The position numbers and the translations under genes were made by a program. From Actibacterium atlanticum (GTDB taxonomy: Bacteria; Pseudomonadota; Alphaproteobacteria; Rhodobacterales; Rhodobacteraceae), in the NCBI RefSeq assembly GCF_000671395.1, contig NZ_AQQY01000006.1:62001-126000 (forward strand): a stretch of DNA of 64,000 bases, given 5' to 3'. Of the stretch, positions 1 to 9,294 are shown in pieces (the stretch's first letter is position 1; each line of letters opens with the position of its first letter). The notes below the pieces were generated by a model. That model was given only the letters and a program-made list of their open reading frames with translations. It had not been told where the DNA came from and did no database searches.

Positions 1-1725
1 GGCGGCCTGCAGGAACAAGGCCTGCGCATCTTCGGCCCCCAAAATCCGCTGGGTCATCATCAAAAGGTCTTCGGCCTCGGCCCGGCTTTGCGCCCAGCCC
101 TGCGCGCTGGTGGAATGTTCAAACACGTTGACGAACTGCGCGCCCTGCAAACGTTCCATGGGTGAAGGAAAGCCCAGCAACGACACGAACAGGAAGCCAA
201 AGGTGTTCAGCGTCAAAGACCAGAACATCGCATGTACCAGCGGGTCCAGCCCCCCGACCCCGAACATGGATTGTGGGCGCAGCCACTCAAGCCCCCAAGG
301 GCCGTTCACCATGATCGATTCGCTAAGGATGCCTCCGGGGCCAAAGCTGGGCAGGAACAGCGTGTAGGCCCAGACCAGCGAGCCTACCAGCAAGCCTACC
401 AGCGCACCGCGCTTGGTCGCGCCGCGCCAGAAAATGCCGCCAATCATCGCCGGCAGCACCTGCGCCACGCCGGTGAACGAGATCAGACCGATAGACGCCA
501 GCGCCTCGGAGCCGCCGGTCAAGCGGAAGTACAAATACCCCAGCACCAGAACACCGCCGATGGACAGACGACGCGACCGCAACAGCAGTTTACGTACGTC
601 TCCCGACACCATTGCCCCTTCCTGGTTCTGCCAGTGCAACCACAACGGCATAACAATGTGGTTTGACACCATGGTCGCCAACGCAATGGAGGCGACGATC
701 ACCATAGAAGTGGCCGAACTGAACCCTCCCAAAAATGCCAGAGTCGCGAGCCCTTGCTGATCCATGCTCAGCGGGACGGTCAGAACGAACAGGTCGGGGT
801 TGGCTGTGGCGGGCTGCGTGGCAAGCCCGGTCACGGCAATCGGCACAACGAACAGGCTGATCAGGCAAAGGTAAAGCGGAAAGGCCCACGACGCCGTTTC
901 CACGTGGCGTTCATCTGCGTTCTCCACCACCAGAACCTGAAACATCCGCGGCAGGGTCAGAATGGCCGCCGCTGACAAGGCCGTCAGACCAACCCAACGT
1001 CCGGGGCGAAACTGCGCATCCGCAATCGGAGACTCTGCGATATCCTGCGCCATGGCACCGATACCGCCAGACACGCCCCAGACCACGAAAACCCCCACCG
1101 CGATCAGGGCGACCAGCTTAACCACGGCCTCGACAGCAATGGCGGTGACAACCCCATGGTGGCGTTCATTCGCGTCCAGATTTCGGGTGCCAAACAGGAT
1201 GGTAAACAACGCCAGCCCGGCGGCGACCCACAGCGCGGTTGAGTTCATATCAGGCAGGCGCCAGCCGCCTTCGGCGGTTGATGCAAAGACTGAAAAAGAC
1301 AGCGTAACTGATTGAAGTTGCAACGTAATATACGGAGTTGTCCCGATCACCGCCATCAGGGTTACAATGACGCCCAACACATTGGATTTACCATATCGAG
1401 ACGAGATAAGGTCAGCGATTGAGGTGATGTGCTGGGTACGCCCGATCCGCACCAGCTTGCGCAACAACCACCACCAACCCACCAAAACCAGCGTCGGCCC
1501 CAGATAGATCGTCAGGTATTCCAAACCCGTGCGCGCCGCGTATCCCACGGCGCCGTAAAACGTCCATGCGGTGCAATAAACCGACAGCGACAGCGTATAG
1601 ATCAGCGGCGAGCGTAGCCATTTCGCCCGCCCAGAGCGCGCCCGTCGTTCGGCCCAGAACGCCACGGCAAACAGCGCGACCACATACACCAGACACACAG
1701 TTACGAGGATGTTGAAATTAATCAC
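1..1725 (-). CDS. Sodium:solute symporter-type sensor kinase, N-terminal part (CrbS/CbrA-like), cut by window edge
   Basis: Read on the minus strand from a GTG start at 1725, the frame stays open to base 1 (575 codons), so the C-terminus lies outside the window. The first ~500 residues look like an SSS (SLC5) transporter: MINFNILVTVCLVY at the start, then about a dozen hydrophobic helices with motifs such as YTLSLSVYCTAWTFYG and GTRNLDANERHHG. After the last helix comes a soluble stretch (AEDLLMMTQRILGAEDAQAL) that resembles the STAC linker joining SSS domains to histidine kinases in CbrA/CrbS proteins. CrbS is known to control acetyl-CoA synthetase, and acs lies 7.5 kb away. The start overlaps the stop of the upstream small gene as GTGA. 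The kinase half is inferred, not seen. A plain symporter is the alternative. Confidence 0.8.
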   Translation of the reverse strand, partial: MINFNILVTVCLVYVVALFAVAFWAERRARSGRAKWLRSPLIYTLSLSVYCTAWTFYGAVGYAARTGLEYLTIYLGPTLVLVGWWWLLRKLVRIGRTQHITSIADLISSRYGKSNVLGVIVTLMAVIGTTPYITLQLQSVTLSFSVFASTAEGGWRLPDMNSTALWVAAGLALFTILFGTRNLDANERHHGVVTAIAVEAVVKLVALIAVGVFVVWGVSGGIGAMAQDIAESPIADAQFRPGRWVGLTALSAAAILTLPRMFQVLVVENADERHVETASWAFPLYLCLISLFVVPIAVTGLATQPATANPDLFVLTVPLSMDQQGLATLAFLGGFSSATSMVIVASIALATMVSNHIVMPLWLHWQNQEGAMVSGDVRKLLLRSRRLSIGGVLVLGYLYFRLTGGSEALASIGLISFTGVAQVLPAMIGGIFWRGATKRGALVGLLVGSLVWAYTLFLPSFGPGGILSESIMVNGPWGLEWLRPQSMFGVGGLDPLVHAMFWSLTLNTFGFLFVSLLGFPSPMERLQGAQFVNVFEHSTSAQGWAQSRAEAEDLLMMTQRILGAEDAQALFLQAA

Positions 1726-1994
1726 GCGCCGTCGTCCTCGTCAGGTTCGGGCGTGTCCTCTTCTACTCCGATTTGGCGCGTAAAAAAGAACGCGCCAAGG
1801 ATCAAAAACAGCCAGACTAAGAACAGATACACCAGCTGGCCGCCCAGCCGGGGTTCTTGTTCGCTCCACTGCTGGAGCGGCGGCAGCATGATCAAAAACA
1901 GGCCGAATATCGGCAACAGACGCGCCCCATCGCGCATCCGGCGACGGCGATAGTTGCGCCGCGCCACAAACAGAGGCCGATGGGACGGTTTCAC
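1722..1994 (-). CDS. Small two-helix membrane protein of a sensor operon, function unknown
   Basis: This encodes 90 aa from a GTG start. The N-terminus is very basic (RRNYRRRRMRDGAR), followed by two hydrophobic helices at about residues 25-41 and 51-72 and an acidic tail (EEDTPEPDEDDGA). It sits between the receiver gene and the symporter-kinase gene with a 4-base GTGA overlap at both ends (1991-1994 and 1722-1725), so the three genes look translationally coupled. The strict coupling argues for a real protein and for a role with the sensor, such as assembly or membrane partnering. That role is inferred. I do not recognise the family. Confidence 0.75.
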   Translation of the reverse strand: MKPSHRPLFVARRNYRRRRMRDGARLLPIFGLFLIMLPPLQQWSEQEPRLGGQLVYLFLVWLFLILGAFFFTRQIGVEEDTPEPDEDDGA

Positions 1995-2359
1995 GCCTCG
2001 GCCAGCTCGCGCACCGCATCAAGAACATCCGCATTGGAAAACGGCTTGCTCATGAAGCGACTTACCCCAAGCTGTTCGGCCATCTCACGGTCCTTTGTCT
2101 GCCCTTTCGCCGTCAGCATTAAAACCGGCGTCCGGTTCAGGTTCGATGCCCCGCGTATGTCACGCAGAATATCGAATCCGCTGCGCCCGGGCAGCATGAC
2201 ATCCAGAATAACAACATCCGGCATGTGGTCGCTGACCGCGTCCAGTGCCGTCAGCCCGTCTGAATGCGTGCGCACAGACCAACCATCGCGCGATAGAATA
2301 AATCGAATGGCCTCAATTATATTTGGCTCATCCTCAATCAGAAGAACGTCTCTCCCCAT
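1991..2359 (-). CDS. Receiver-only (CheY-like) response regulator
   Basis: This 122-aa protein consists of one receiver domain and no output domain. The acidic pocket is in LIEDEP near the start, the phospho-acceptor Asp lies in VVILDVMLPG (about residue 53), the Thr/Ser position is in VLMLTAKG, and the conserved Lys is in FMSKPF. The ATG at 2359 has a strong ribosome site (GGGAGGAAACGT). It is the first gene of the trio leading to the symporter-type sensor, so it probably receives phosphate from it. With no DNA-binding domain, it must act by protein contact or as an intermediate. This differs from CrbR, the LuxR-type partner of CrbS. Confidence 0.9.
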   Translation of the reverse strand: MGRDVLLIEDEPNIIEAIRFILSRDGWSVRTHSDGLTALDAVSDHMPDVVILDVMLPGRSGFDILRDIRGASNLNRTPVLMLTAKGQTKDREMAEQLGVSRFMSKPFSNADVLDAVRELAEA

Positions 2360-2427
2360 ACGTTTCCTCCCCTCCCTGTGTGCCTCTCGGCAGATTTATT
2401 AGACTATCGGCTTATTCCCGGCGACTG

Positions 2428-3729
2428 TCAAAACCCATCCGCAAGGATTGATGGCTCTCGACGTGCGACACAATCACCACGCGGACATATTCGACAGCTT
2501 GTTCCTACTGGTTGTGGCGGGCTGGAGGGCGTCTGGGCGGCGGGCACGATCAGCATCGACGCCTCAAGTACCTGCGGGCCATTGAAATCCTGCGTAAAAA
2601 GCGGCTGACAGATGGCAAACGTGGTAAAGCGCTCTGGTGGGCGGCCAGCCTGTTCCAGTTCAGCCTTGATCGGTGTCATCGGGCGCGACAAGGACTGATA
2701 AAGTGGCCAGAGGGGGCAAGCCGCACCAAACCGCGGCAAGCGAAAACCTTCCACCGGCTTTCGGAAAGTCAGCGTGCCCGACCCGTCACAGATCGCCAAA
2801 CCGATTCTTTGGTGCATCTGATCTTCGGGCATGCAGGCAAGGCGGCGGAACACAGTGGCGGCGTCTGTGCCAAACTGCAGCGCAAGCTGCCCCGGATCAA
2901 CCAAGGCCTCTTGGGCCATTGGGGCAAAGCGCTCCAGCGGCAGTTTGGCTGCATCCTGCATGTATCGCTCAAAATATGCCCGGGCCATTTCACGGGCGGA
3001 CCTGGTGCTCAACTCGGGGGCGTTCTGGATCAAGGTGTTGGGGTCCAGCTTTCCCTGTTCCAGTTCAGGCAAATGATAGCCGCGCTTTTCCAGATAGGTT
3101 TCCAGCTCTTCGCGCGGCGAACTGTACCAACTGTCTTCGCCATCGGTATCGTCCAGATAATCCACCAGCGCCTGCGCCCCGTCATTCAGACGCTGGCTTT
3201 CATCTACGAGGTTTCGCAGAAATCGCGCCTGCCATTCTGGGTCGATATCTTTGGTGTCAGAAAGAATTGCCGCCGAAGAGCTGATCGCCGTCACCGTTGA
3301 CAGGATTTCGTGCAAGGAGGCCGACAAGAACGGGTCATGGGTCATACGTTCGGTCAGCATCTCGACGATACGTTCCAGCTCGTCGACACGGCGCGACTTG
3401 TCAGACAGCAATTGCGCCCATCCGGGAAAGCGCCCGGCAAATTCTTCAGTACGGGACAATTCCGCCGGCGACCCCGTCGCCACGCCCGAGGCTTCACGCA
3501 AGGCTTCAAGCAGAGCAGTCTCGGCGCCTTCCGTTAGGGCAGATGCCTCGACGTCCAGCTTGCGCGCAAGGTCAACCAGCAGTTTGCCGCCGATTCTGCG
3601 CCGGTTATGTTCGATAAGATTGAGGTAAGACGGCGAAATGCCCACATCACGGGCAAGATCCGCCTGCCGCATGCCAATCAACATGCGGCGTTCGCGGATA
3701 CGTGTGCCTGTCAATGCTCCTCGCGACAT
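2428..3729 (-). CDS. XRE-family short-chain fatty acyl-CoA regulator (ScfR/RamB/PccR type)
   Basis: The protein is 433 aa. An N-terminal helix-turn-helix (about residues 8-62, RQADLARDVGISPSYLNLIE) is followed by a long helical region and a C-terminal DUF2083-type domain. That domain ends in a cysteine cluster, GTSCRICPRGDC. This is the layout of the ScfR family, which includes RamB (acetate metabolism, Corynebacterium) and PccR (propionyl-CoA carboxylase, Rhodobacter sphaeroides). The gene is divergent from the ABC transporter-acs genes, and the 220-bp gap holds TTTGCAAA-like octamers. Control of the transporter and acs in response to an acyl-CoA is therefore a reasonable inference. Family assignment is firm; the target genes are inferred. 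Confidence 0.88.
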   Translation of the reverse strand: MSRGALTGTRIRERRMLIGMRQADLARDVGISPSYLNLIEHNRRRIGGKLLVDLARKLDVEASALTEGAETALLEALREASGVATGSPAELSRTEEFAGRFPGWAQLLSDKSRRVDELERIVEMLTERMTHDPFLSASLHEILSTVTAISSSAAILSDTKDIDPEWQARFLRNLVDESQRLNDGAQALVDYLDDTDGEDSWYSSPREELETYLEKRGYHLPELEQGKLDPNTLIQNAPELSTRSAREMARAYFERYMQDAAKLPLERFAPMAQEALVDPGQLALQFGTDAATVFRRLACMPEDQMHQRIGLAICDGSGTLTFRKPVEGFRLPRFGAACPLWPLYQSLSRPMTPIKAELEQAGRPPERFTTFAICQPLFTQDFNGPQVLEASMLIVPAAQTPSSPPQPVGTSCRICPRGDCVARREPSILADGF

Positions 3730-3780
3730 GTGGAAAACTCCGGTTATTCCAAGGACTTTCTGCGCCTGCGTGATAATAAC

Positions 3781-3853
3781 TTTACAAATCGCCGCAGTGC
3801 AATGTGTATTAGTTTACAAAAAAATTGTTTTAAGAAAAGCAGTTGTTGCGAAA
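3781..3853. promoter_or_regulatory. Candidate ScfR operator: phased TTTACAAA-type octamers
   Basis: The gap between the divergent regulator and transporter genes holds TTTACAAA at 3781-3788 and again at 3813-3820. A weaker TTGCGAAA lies at 3846-3853. The spacings are 32 and 33 bp, about three helical turns, which puts the copies on one DNA face. The related regulator PccR is reported to recognise TTTGCAAA. The match is one base off, so this is a candidate only. Confidence 0.4.
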
Positions 3854-3949
3854 TTTTCGGTCTACCCGCGATACTCAAAGCACCTTGTAAAAAGGGAGTA
3901 GTCCGCGCGGAGGAGGCGCGGATTGCGTTTTTAAACATGGGAGGAATTC

Positions 3950-5302
3950 ATGTCCAAATCTACTCTTACACGCCGTGGCGTCCTTAAGACCGGTGCTGTT
4001 GCAGGTGCAACCCTTGCAACTCCGACGATCTTTACGGCGGGTTCGGCCGCGGCTTATACCAACGAGCCGACTGGCTCGACGGTTAAGTTCGGTTTCAACG
4101 TCCCTCAAACCGGCCCCTACGCCGAAGAAGGTCTTGATGAACTGCGCGCGCAGGAACTGGCCATTGAGCACATCAATGGTATGGGTGACGGCGGTGCGCT
4201 GAACACTTTCACGTCCAAAGCACTGGGCGGCGACGGCGTTCTGGGCAAAAAGGTGGAGTTCGTAACAGGCGACACCCAGACCAAATCAGACGCAGCACGT
4301 GCATCGGCTAAGTCGATGATCGAAAAAGACGGCGTTGTAATGATCAACGGCGGCTCGTCCTCGGGTGTGGCCATCGCGGTTCAGGGCCTGTGCCAAGAAG
4401 CTGGCATCATCTTCATGGCGGGTCTGACCCACTCCAACGACACCACCGGTAAGGACCGCAAGGCCAACGGTTTCCGTCACTTCTTCAACGCCTATATGTC
4501 GGCCGCTGCGCTGGCACCGGTGCTGAACAAAGAGTACGGCTCGGATCGTCGCGCTTATCACCTGACCGCAGACTACACCTGGGGTTGGTCGCAGCAGGAA
4601 TCGATCGCAGCCGCGACCGAAGCCATGGGCTGGCAGACCGTCAACAACGTGCTGACACCGCTGGCGGCAACGGACTTCTCGTCCTATATCGCACCGGTTC
4701 TGAACTCGGGCGCAGACGTGCTGGTTCTGAACCACTACGGCGGCAACATGGTGAACTCGCTGACCAACGCGATCCAGTTCGGCCTGCGCGACAAGCAGGT
4801 GAACGGCAAGAACTTCGAGATCGTTGTTCCGCTGTACTCCGAACTGATGGCTGCTGGTGCAGGCGAAAACATCAAAGGCGTGTACGGTTCGATGAACTGG
4901 AACTGGCAGCTGACCGATGAAGGCACCAAAGCTTTCGTTCAGTCGTTCGGTCAAAAGTACGGTCGTCCGCCGTCAAACTCGGCTCAGACCTGCTATGCGC
5001 AGACCATCCTGTACGCCGATGCTGCGGCACGCGCCGGTTCGTTCAACCCCTGTGCCATCGCAGAAGCCCTGGAAGGCTTCGAATTCGATGGTCTGGGCAA
5101 CGGTCCGACCCTGTACCGCGCCGACGATCACCAGTGCTTCAAAGACGTGCTGGTCATGAAAGGCCGCGACAACCCAACCAGCCAGTACGATACGCTGGAA
5201 CTGGTTGAGAAGACTCCGGTTGCTCAGGTCACCTATGATGCGAACCACGCCATGTTCGGTGGTGATGCCGCAACGCTGGGCACCTGCAACGCTGGCGCCT
5301 GA
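3950..5302 (+). CDS. HAAT-family ABC transporter substrate-binding protein, Tat-exported
   Basis: This 450-aa periplasmic binding protein is of the LivK/AmiC type (peripla_BP_6). The N-terminus carries a twin-arginine signal (LTRRGVLKTG, then a small-residue core and a likely cut near SAAAYT). The mature fold begins VKFGFNVPQTGPYAEEG, typical of this family. It is the first gene of the transporter operon, preceded by GGGAGGAATTC. The ligand cannot be read from sequence. Family members bind branched-chain amino acids, amides, urea or aromatic acids. The direct link to acs and an acyl-CoA regulator suggests a short-chain carboxylate or something that yields acetate, which is an inference. Confidence 0.9.
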   Translation: MSKSTLTRRGVLKTGAVAGATLATPTIFTAGSAAAYTNEPTGSTVKFGFNVPQTGPYAEEGLDELRAQELAIEHINGMGDGGALNTFTSKALGGDGVLGKKVEFVTGDTQTKSDAARASAKSMIEKDGVVMINGGSSSGVAIAVQGLCQEAGIIFMAGLTHSNDTTGKDRKANGFRHFFNAYMSAAALAPVLNKEYGSDRRAYHLTADYTWGWSQQESIAAATEAMGWQTVNNVLTPLAATDFSSYIAPVLNSGADVLVLNHYGGNMVNSLTNAIQFGLRDKQVNGKNFEIVVPLYSELMAAGAGENIKGVYGSMNWNWQLTDEGTKAFVQSFGQKYGRPPSNSAQTCYAQTILYADAAARAGSFNPCAIAEALEGFEFDGLGNGPTLYRADDHQCFKDVLVMKGRDNPTSQYDTLELVEKTPVAQVTYDANHAMFGGDAATLGTCNAGA

Positions 5303-5314
5303 TTTCGCTCCTGT

Positions 5315-5341
5315 CCGGTCGCGCGCATGCCGCGCGGCCGG
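5315..5341 (+). repeat. GC-rich stem-loop after the binding-protein gene
   Basis: An 11-bp stem (one T-G pair) with a CATGC loop follows the binding-protein stop and has no T-run. Hairpins in this place commonly protect the abundant binding-protein message and damp expression of the permease genes. That function is inferred from position. Confidence 0.5.
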
Positions 5342-5411
5342 ATCATCGCCGCCCCGGCGCCTACCCGGCCCCGGGCGTAATGCATCCAAGACAACATAGG
5401 GATGAGGACCG

Positions 5412-6443
5412 ATGGACGCGATCCTTCTGCAAACTCTCAACGGGCTCGACAAGGGCTCTGCCTATGCGCTGATCGCGCTGGGCCTCACGCTTATCTTCGG
5501 CACACTGGGCGTGGTGAACTTCGCGCATGGCGCGCTGTTTATGATTGGCGCCTTTTGCGCCGTGACTGTGTCACGCATTCTCAATCTGTCCTACGAGACA
5601 GTTGACCCCACTAAAACCGACTTTCTTGGCAACCCGCTGAAAGTCAAAACCCCGTATCTTGAAGGCTGGTTTGGGCCGGAATTCGGCGGCGCGCTGATCG
5701 ACTGGTCCGTGCCCTTAGCGATTATTTTTGCCATTCCGATCATGGTCTTCGTGGGCTTCGCGATGGAGCGCGGCCTGATCAAACACTTCTATAAGCGCCC
5801 CCACGCCGACCAGATTCTGGTGACCTTTGGCCTGGCCATCGTGCTCCAGGAAGTGGTGAAGTACTTCTATGGTGCAAACCCGATCCCGACCCCGGCACCG
5901 GATGCGCTGAAAGGCTCGGCTGATCTGGGTGTTCTGATCGGGCTTGATCCGAACGCGGTGATCTATCCGGTCTGGCGACTGGTGTATTTCGGCTTTGCCG
6001 CCTTAATCGTCGGCGCGGTCTTTGCCTTCTTGCAGTTCACCACCTTCGGGATGGTGGTTCGTGCAGGGATGGCCGATCGTGAAACCGTTGGGCTTTTGGG
6101 CATCAACATCGACCGTCGCTTTACCATCATGTTCGGCATCGCTGCTGCCGTGGCGGGGCTTGCAGGTGTGATGTACACGCCGATCAACTCTCCGAACTAT
6201 CACATGGGGATGGACTTCCTTGTGCTGAGCTTCGTTGTGGTTGTTGTGGGCGGTATGGGCTCTTTGCCCGGCGCCGTTCTGGCGGGTTTCCTGCTGGGTA
6301 TCCTGGAAAGCTTTGCCTCTATGAACGAGGTCAAATCCATCCTGCCCGGCATCGACCAGATCATCATCTACATGGTTGCAATCATCATCCTTCTGACCCG
6401 CCCCCGCGGTCTGATGGGTCGCAAAGGCGTGATGGAGGATTAA
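5412..6443 (+). CDS. LivH-type inner-membrane permease
   Basis: The protein is 343 aa and strongly hydrophobic, with about eight helices. It carries the LivH/branched-chain permease signatures GLTLIFGTLGVVNFAHGALF near the N-terminus and VVVVGGMGSLPGAVLAG near the C-terminus. A hydrophilic insert at roughly residues 60-90 is longer than in E. coli LivH. The ATG follows GATGAGGACC. It lies 110 bp after the binding-protein gene and 3 bp before the second permease, so it is one half of the heterodimeric channel of this transporter. Confidence 0.92.
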   Translation: MDAILLQTLNGLDKGSAYALIALGLTLIFGTLGVVNFAHGALFMIGAFCAVTVSRILNLSYETVDPTKTDFLGNPLKVKTPYLEGWFGPEFGGALIDWSVPLAIIFAIPIMVFVGFAMERGLIKHFYKRPHADQILVTFGLAIVLQEVVKYFYGANPIPTPAPDALKGSADLGVLIGLDPNAVIYPVWRLVYFGFAALIVGAVFAFLQFTTFGMVVRAGMADRETVGLLGINIDRRFTIMFGIAAAVAGLAGVMYTPINSPNYHMGMDFLVLSFVVVVVGGMGSLPGAVLAGFLLGILESFASMNEVKSILPGIDQIIIYMVAIIILLTRPRGLMGRKGVMED

Positions 6444-6446
6444 GAC

Positions 6447-7646
6447 ATGCTCGGACTCAATAAAAAAGACACGTCCCTATTGCTGATCGTTGCTGGTCTG
6501 GCCCTGTTTGCGCCGTTCCTGCTGAACCCCTTCCCTGCGGATAGTGGTCTGGCACAGTTCAACGCGGGCTATCCTGACCTGATGCAGCGTTTTGTCATCT
6601 TTGGCATTTTCGCGATTGGCTTCAACATCCTGTTCGGCCTGACCGGCTATCTTTCCTTCGGTCACGCAGCCTTTCTGGGTGTCGGTTCCTACTGCGTGGT
6701 CTGGATGTACAAGCTGGTAGACTACAATGTGATCTGGGGCCTGCCCCTGGCCATCGTGGTCTCGGCGCTGTTCTCGCTGCTGATCGGCTTTGTGTCGCTG
6801 CGCCGTTCGGGAATTTACTTCTCGATCCTGACGCTGGCGTTTGCGCAGATGTCGTTCAACCTTGCCTATTCGGTGCTGACCCCAATCACCAACGGGGAAA
6901 CCGGTCTGCAGGTGTACAGCAATGATCCGCAAGTGCTGTTGGGCGCGACGGAACCTAACGCGCCACACCTGTTTGGCATCGTCATGAACCAGTCCAAGAC
7001 CCTGTCTATGGGCGCATGGGAATTCACCTTCAACAACGGCTACTACTTCTGCGCCGTGATCCTGATGGTGGTATTCTATCTGGCCATCCGCATCTTCCGC
7101 TCCCCGTTTGGGATGATGCTGCGTGCCGTAAAGACCAACCAAACCCGGATGAACTATACCGGGCTGTCGCCGCGTCCCTACACGCTGGCAGCCTTTGTGA
7201 TCTCGGGTATGTATGCTGGTCTGGCCGGTGGCCTGATGGCTGCGATGGACCCGCTTGCAGGCGCCGAGCGCATGCAGTGGACCGCCTCGGGCGAGGTCGT
7301 TCTTATGACCATCCTTGGCGGCGCAGGCACATTGCTTGGTCCGGTTCTGGGGGCTGGCTTCATCAAATACTTCGAAAACATCTTCTCGAAGATCAACGAT
7401 GGTGTGTTGCACAGCTGGTTCAGCTTCCTGCCCGATGGCATGGAAAACCTGCTGGTCGGTATCGTGCATCCGTTCGTGGGCAAAGGCTGGCATCTGACGC
7501 TGGGTCTGCTGTTCATGGCCGTTGTGATCTTCCTGCCCGGTGGGCTGATGGAAGGTGGCGAACGTTTGAAGAAGCGGTTTAGCAAGACGCCCGAGGTCAA
7601 AGACCCCGAGCATCGTCCCGAAGACAAACCCCACGTGGCTGAATAA
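6447..7646 (+). CDS. LivM-type inner-membrane permease
   Basis: This 399-aa second permease of the HAAT system has about ten hydrophobic helices. It shows family motifs [20 protein letters not shown] (about residues 50-70) and [17 protein letters not shown] (about residues 285-302). The C-terminal 30 residues are charged and cytoplasmic ([14 protein letters not shown] onward). It starts 3 bp after the LivH-like gene and ends 13 bp before the first ATPase gene, so it belongs to the same transcript. Substrate as for the binding protein: unknown, perhaps a short-chain acid or amide. Confidence 0.92.
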   Translation: MLGLNKKDTSLLLIVAGLALFAPFLLNPFPADSGLAQFNAGYPDLMQRFVIFGIFAIGFNILFGLTGYLSFGHAAFLGVGSYCVVWMYKLVDYNVIWGLPLAIVVSALFSLLIGFVSLRRSGIYFSILTLAFAQMSFNLAYSVLTPITNGETGLQVYSNDPQVLLGATEPNAPHLFGIVMNQSKTLSMGAWEFTFNNGYYFCAVILMVVFYLAIRIFRSPFGMMLRAVKTNQTRMNYTGLSPRPYTLAAFVISGMYAGLAGGLMAAMDPLAGAERMQWTASGEVVLMTILGGAGTLLGPVLGAGFIKYFENIFSKINDGVLHSWFSFLPDGMENLLVGIVHPFVGKGWHLTLGLLFMAVVIFLPGGLMEGGERLKKRFSKTPEVKDPEHRPEDKPHVAE

Positions 7647-7659
7647 GGAGGACTGACAG

Positions 7660-8415
7660 ATGGGAATTCTTGAAGTCAAAGGTGTGGGCAAACGCTTCGG
7701 CGGCCTTCAGGCACTGGGCGATGTGAACCTCTCGGTAGAGGAAAACAGCGTCCACGCCATCATCGGCCCCAACGGCGCCGGCAAGTCTACCTTGCTGAAC
7801 TGCCTGGTGGGAAAACTGATCCCCGACACCGGATCGGTGATGTTCGAAGGTCAAAGCGTGCTGGGCCGCAAACCGCATGAGATCAACCAGATGGGGATTT
7901 CACGCGTGTTCCAGACGCCTGAGATCTTCGGCGATCTGAGCGTCCTCGAAAACGTGCTGATCCCCTGCTTTGCCAAACGCGACGGCTCGTTCCGTATGCA
8001 TGCGTTTGAATCGGTCTCCCGCGAGGGAGAGATGGTCGATAAGGCAATGGCGATGCTGGAAGACGTAAACATGGCTGATAAAAAGGACATGAACTCGGCT
8101 TCTATGTCGCGCGGGGACAAACGCCGACTCGAGATGGCCATGTGTCTGGTGCAAGAGCCAAAGCTCTTGCTACTGGACGAACCCACTGCGGGCATGGCGC
8201 GTGCAGATACCAACAACACGATCGATCTTCTCAAGGAAATCAATGAGAAGCGCGCGATCACCATGGCAATCATTGAACATGACATGCATGTGGTGTTCTC
8301 TTTGGCAGAGCGGATCACCGTTTTGGCGCAGGGCACCCCGTTGGTTGAGGACACGCCGGAAAACATCAAAGGGCATCCTAAAGTACGAGAAGCCTACTTG
8401 GGCGAAAGCGCGTAA
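7660..8415 (+). CDS. LivG-type ABC transporter ATPase
   Basis: This 251-aa protein has a complete nucleotide-binding domain: Walker A GPNGAGKST (about residue 37), Q-loop FQTPEIF, signature MSRGDKRRLEMA, Walker B LLLLDEPTAG and switch His in IIEHDMHVV. The signature reads SRGDK instead of the usual SGGQQ, a variant seen in some HAAT ATPases. AAGGAGGACTGACAG precedes the ATG. It is followed after 13 bp by the partner ATPase and energises the LivHM-like permease pair. Confidence 0.92.
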   Translation: MGILEVKGVGKRFGGLQALGDVNLSVEENSVHAIIGPNGAGKSTLLNCLVGKLIPDTGSVMFEGQSVLGRKPHEINQMGISRVFQTPEIFGDLSVLENVLIPCFAKRDGSFRMHAFESVSREGEMVDKAMAMLEDVNMADKKDMNSASMSRGDKRRLEMAMCLVQEPKLLLLDEPTAGMARADTNNTIDLLKEINEKRAITMAIIEHDMHVVFSLAERITVLAQGTPLVEDTPENIKGHPKVREAYLGESA

Positions 8416-8428
8416 AAGGAGAAGTGAG

Positions 8429-9184
8429 ATGAATGTAAAACCGGACTTTTCCAAAAACGCCAATATGGCGGCAACTGCCCCGGCCTTCTTGTCGGTCTGG
8501 GATTTGCACGCCTATTACGGCGAAAGCTATATCGTCCAGGGCGTGAACTTTAACGTTCACGAAGGGGAAATCCTTGCCTTGTTGGGACGTAACGGTGCCG
8601 GGAAAACATCAACCTTGCGGGCACTTGCCCGCTTGGATGACCCGCAGGTCACCCACGGCGAGATCTGGCTTGATCACCAGCCGCTGCACCAGATGACCTC
8701 GCACGAGGCTGCGGCGGTTGGCATCGGGCTTGTGCCCGAAGACCGCCGGATTATTCCCGGGCTGACCGTCGAGGAAAACCTTGAACTGGCTCAGATTGCC
8801 CCGCCGATTGGCTGGTCCATCGACCGCCTGTATGAACTGTTCCCCCGTCTAGGTGAACGGGCCAAACAGGAAGGTGTGACCCTGTCGGGCGGCGAGCAGC
8901 AGATGCTTGCAATCGCGCGAGCGCTGGCGCGCGACATCAAAGTTCTGCTGCTGGATGAACCCTATGAAGGCCTGGCTCCTGTGATCGTGGATGAGATCGA
9001 AAAGACGCTGATCCATATCAAGGAACAAGGCATCACCACAGTTATTGTGGAACAGAACGCAATACGTGCATTGGAGTTGGCTGACCGGTCCGTTATCCTG
9101 GATACGGGTCAGATCGTCTTTGATGGCACTGCTGCTGAAGTGCTGGAAAACGAGGCGTTGCGCGCCGAGTATCTGGCCATTTGA
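8429..9184 (+). CDS. LivF-type ABC transporter ATPase
   Basis: The protein is 251 aa from the ATG at 8429, chosen because it follows AAAGGAGAAGTGAG. The upstream in-frame extension overlaps the previous gene and is not ABC-like. Motifs: Walker A GRNGAGKTS, signature LSGGEQQMLAIARALA, Walker B VLLLDEPYEGLAP, and a switch region VIVEQNA with no His. LivF-type proteins have Gln-Asn here. A charged N-terminal extension of about 18 residues precedes the domain. It completes the five-gene transporter directly upstream of acs. Confidence 0.92.
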   Translation: MNVKPDFSKNANMAATAPAFLSVWDLHAYYGESYIVQGVNFNVHEGEILALLGRNGAGKTSTLRALARLDDPQVTHGEIWLDHQPLHQMTSHEAAAVGIGLVPEDRRIIPGLTVEENLELAQIAPPIGWSIDRLYELFPRLGERAKQEGVTLSGGEQQMLAIARALARDIKVLLLDEPYEGLAPVIVDEIEKTLIHIKEQGITTVIVEQNAIRALELADRSVILDTGQIVFDGTAAEVLENEALRAEYLAI

Positions 9185-9192
9185 TCTGCATG

Positions 9193-9252
9193 CCGGATGG
9201 GTCTCATCCGGTGTGTATTTAAGCCCGTGTGCCGGACGGTTTTCCGCCCGGC
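9193..9252 (+). repeat. Two intercistronic hairpins between transporter and acs
   Basis: A 7-bp perfect stem (CCGGATG/CATCCGG, 9193-9211) and a 9-bp stem with one A-C mismatch and a TTTT loop (9231-9252) fill the 110-bp gap. Neither ends in a clear T-run. They may attenuate or process the transcript so that acs is expressed at a different level. This is inferred from structure. Confidence 0.45.
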
Positions 9253-9294
9253 CACATTCACACTCATACGACCCGTTTACGGGGGGAGATCTTC

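Noticed and set aside
8201-8428. 76-residue N-terminal extension of the LivF-like ATPase
   Set aside because: It overlaps the preceding ATPase gene, is not ABC-like, and a strong ribosome site stands before the ATG at 8429.
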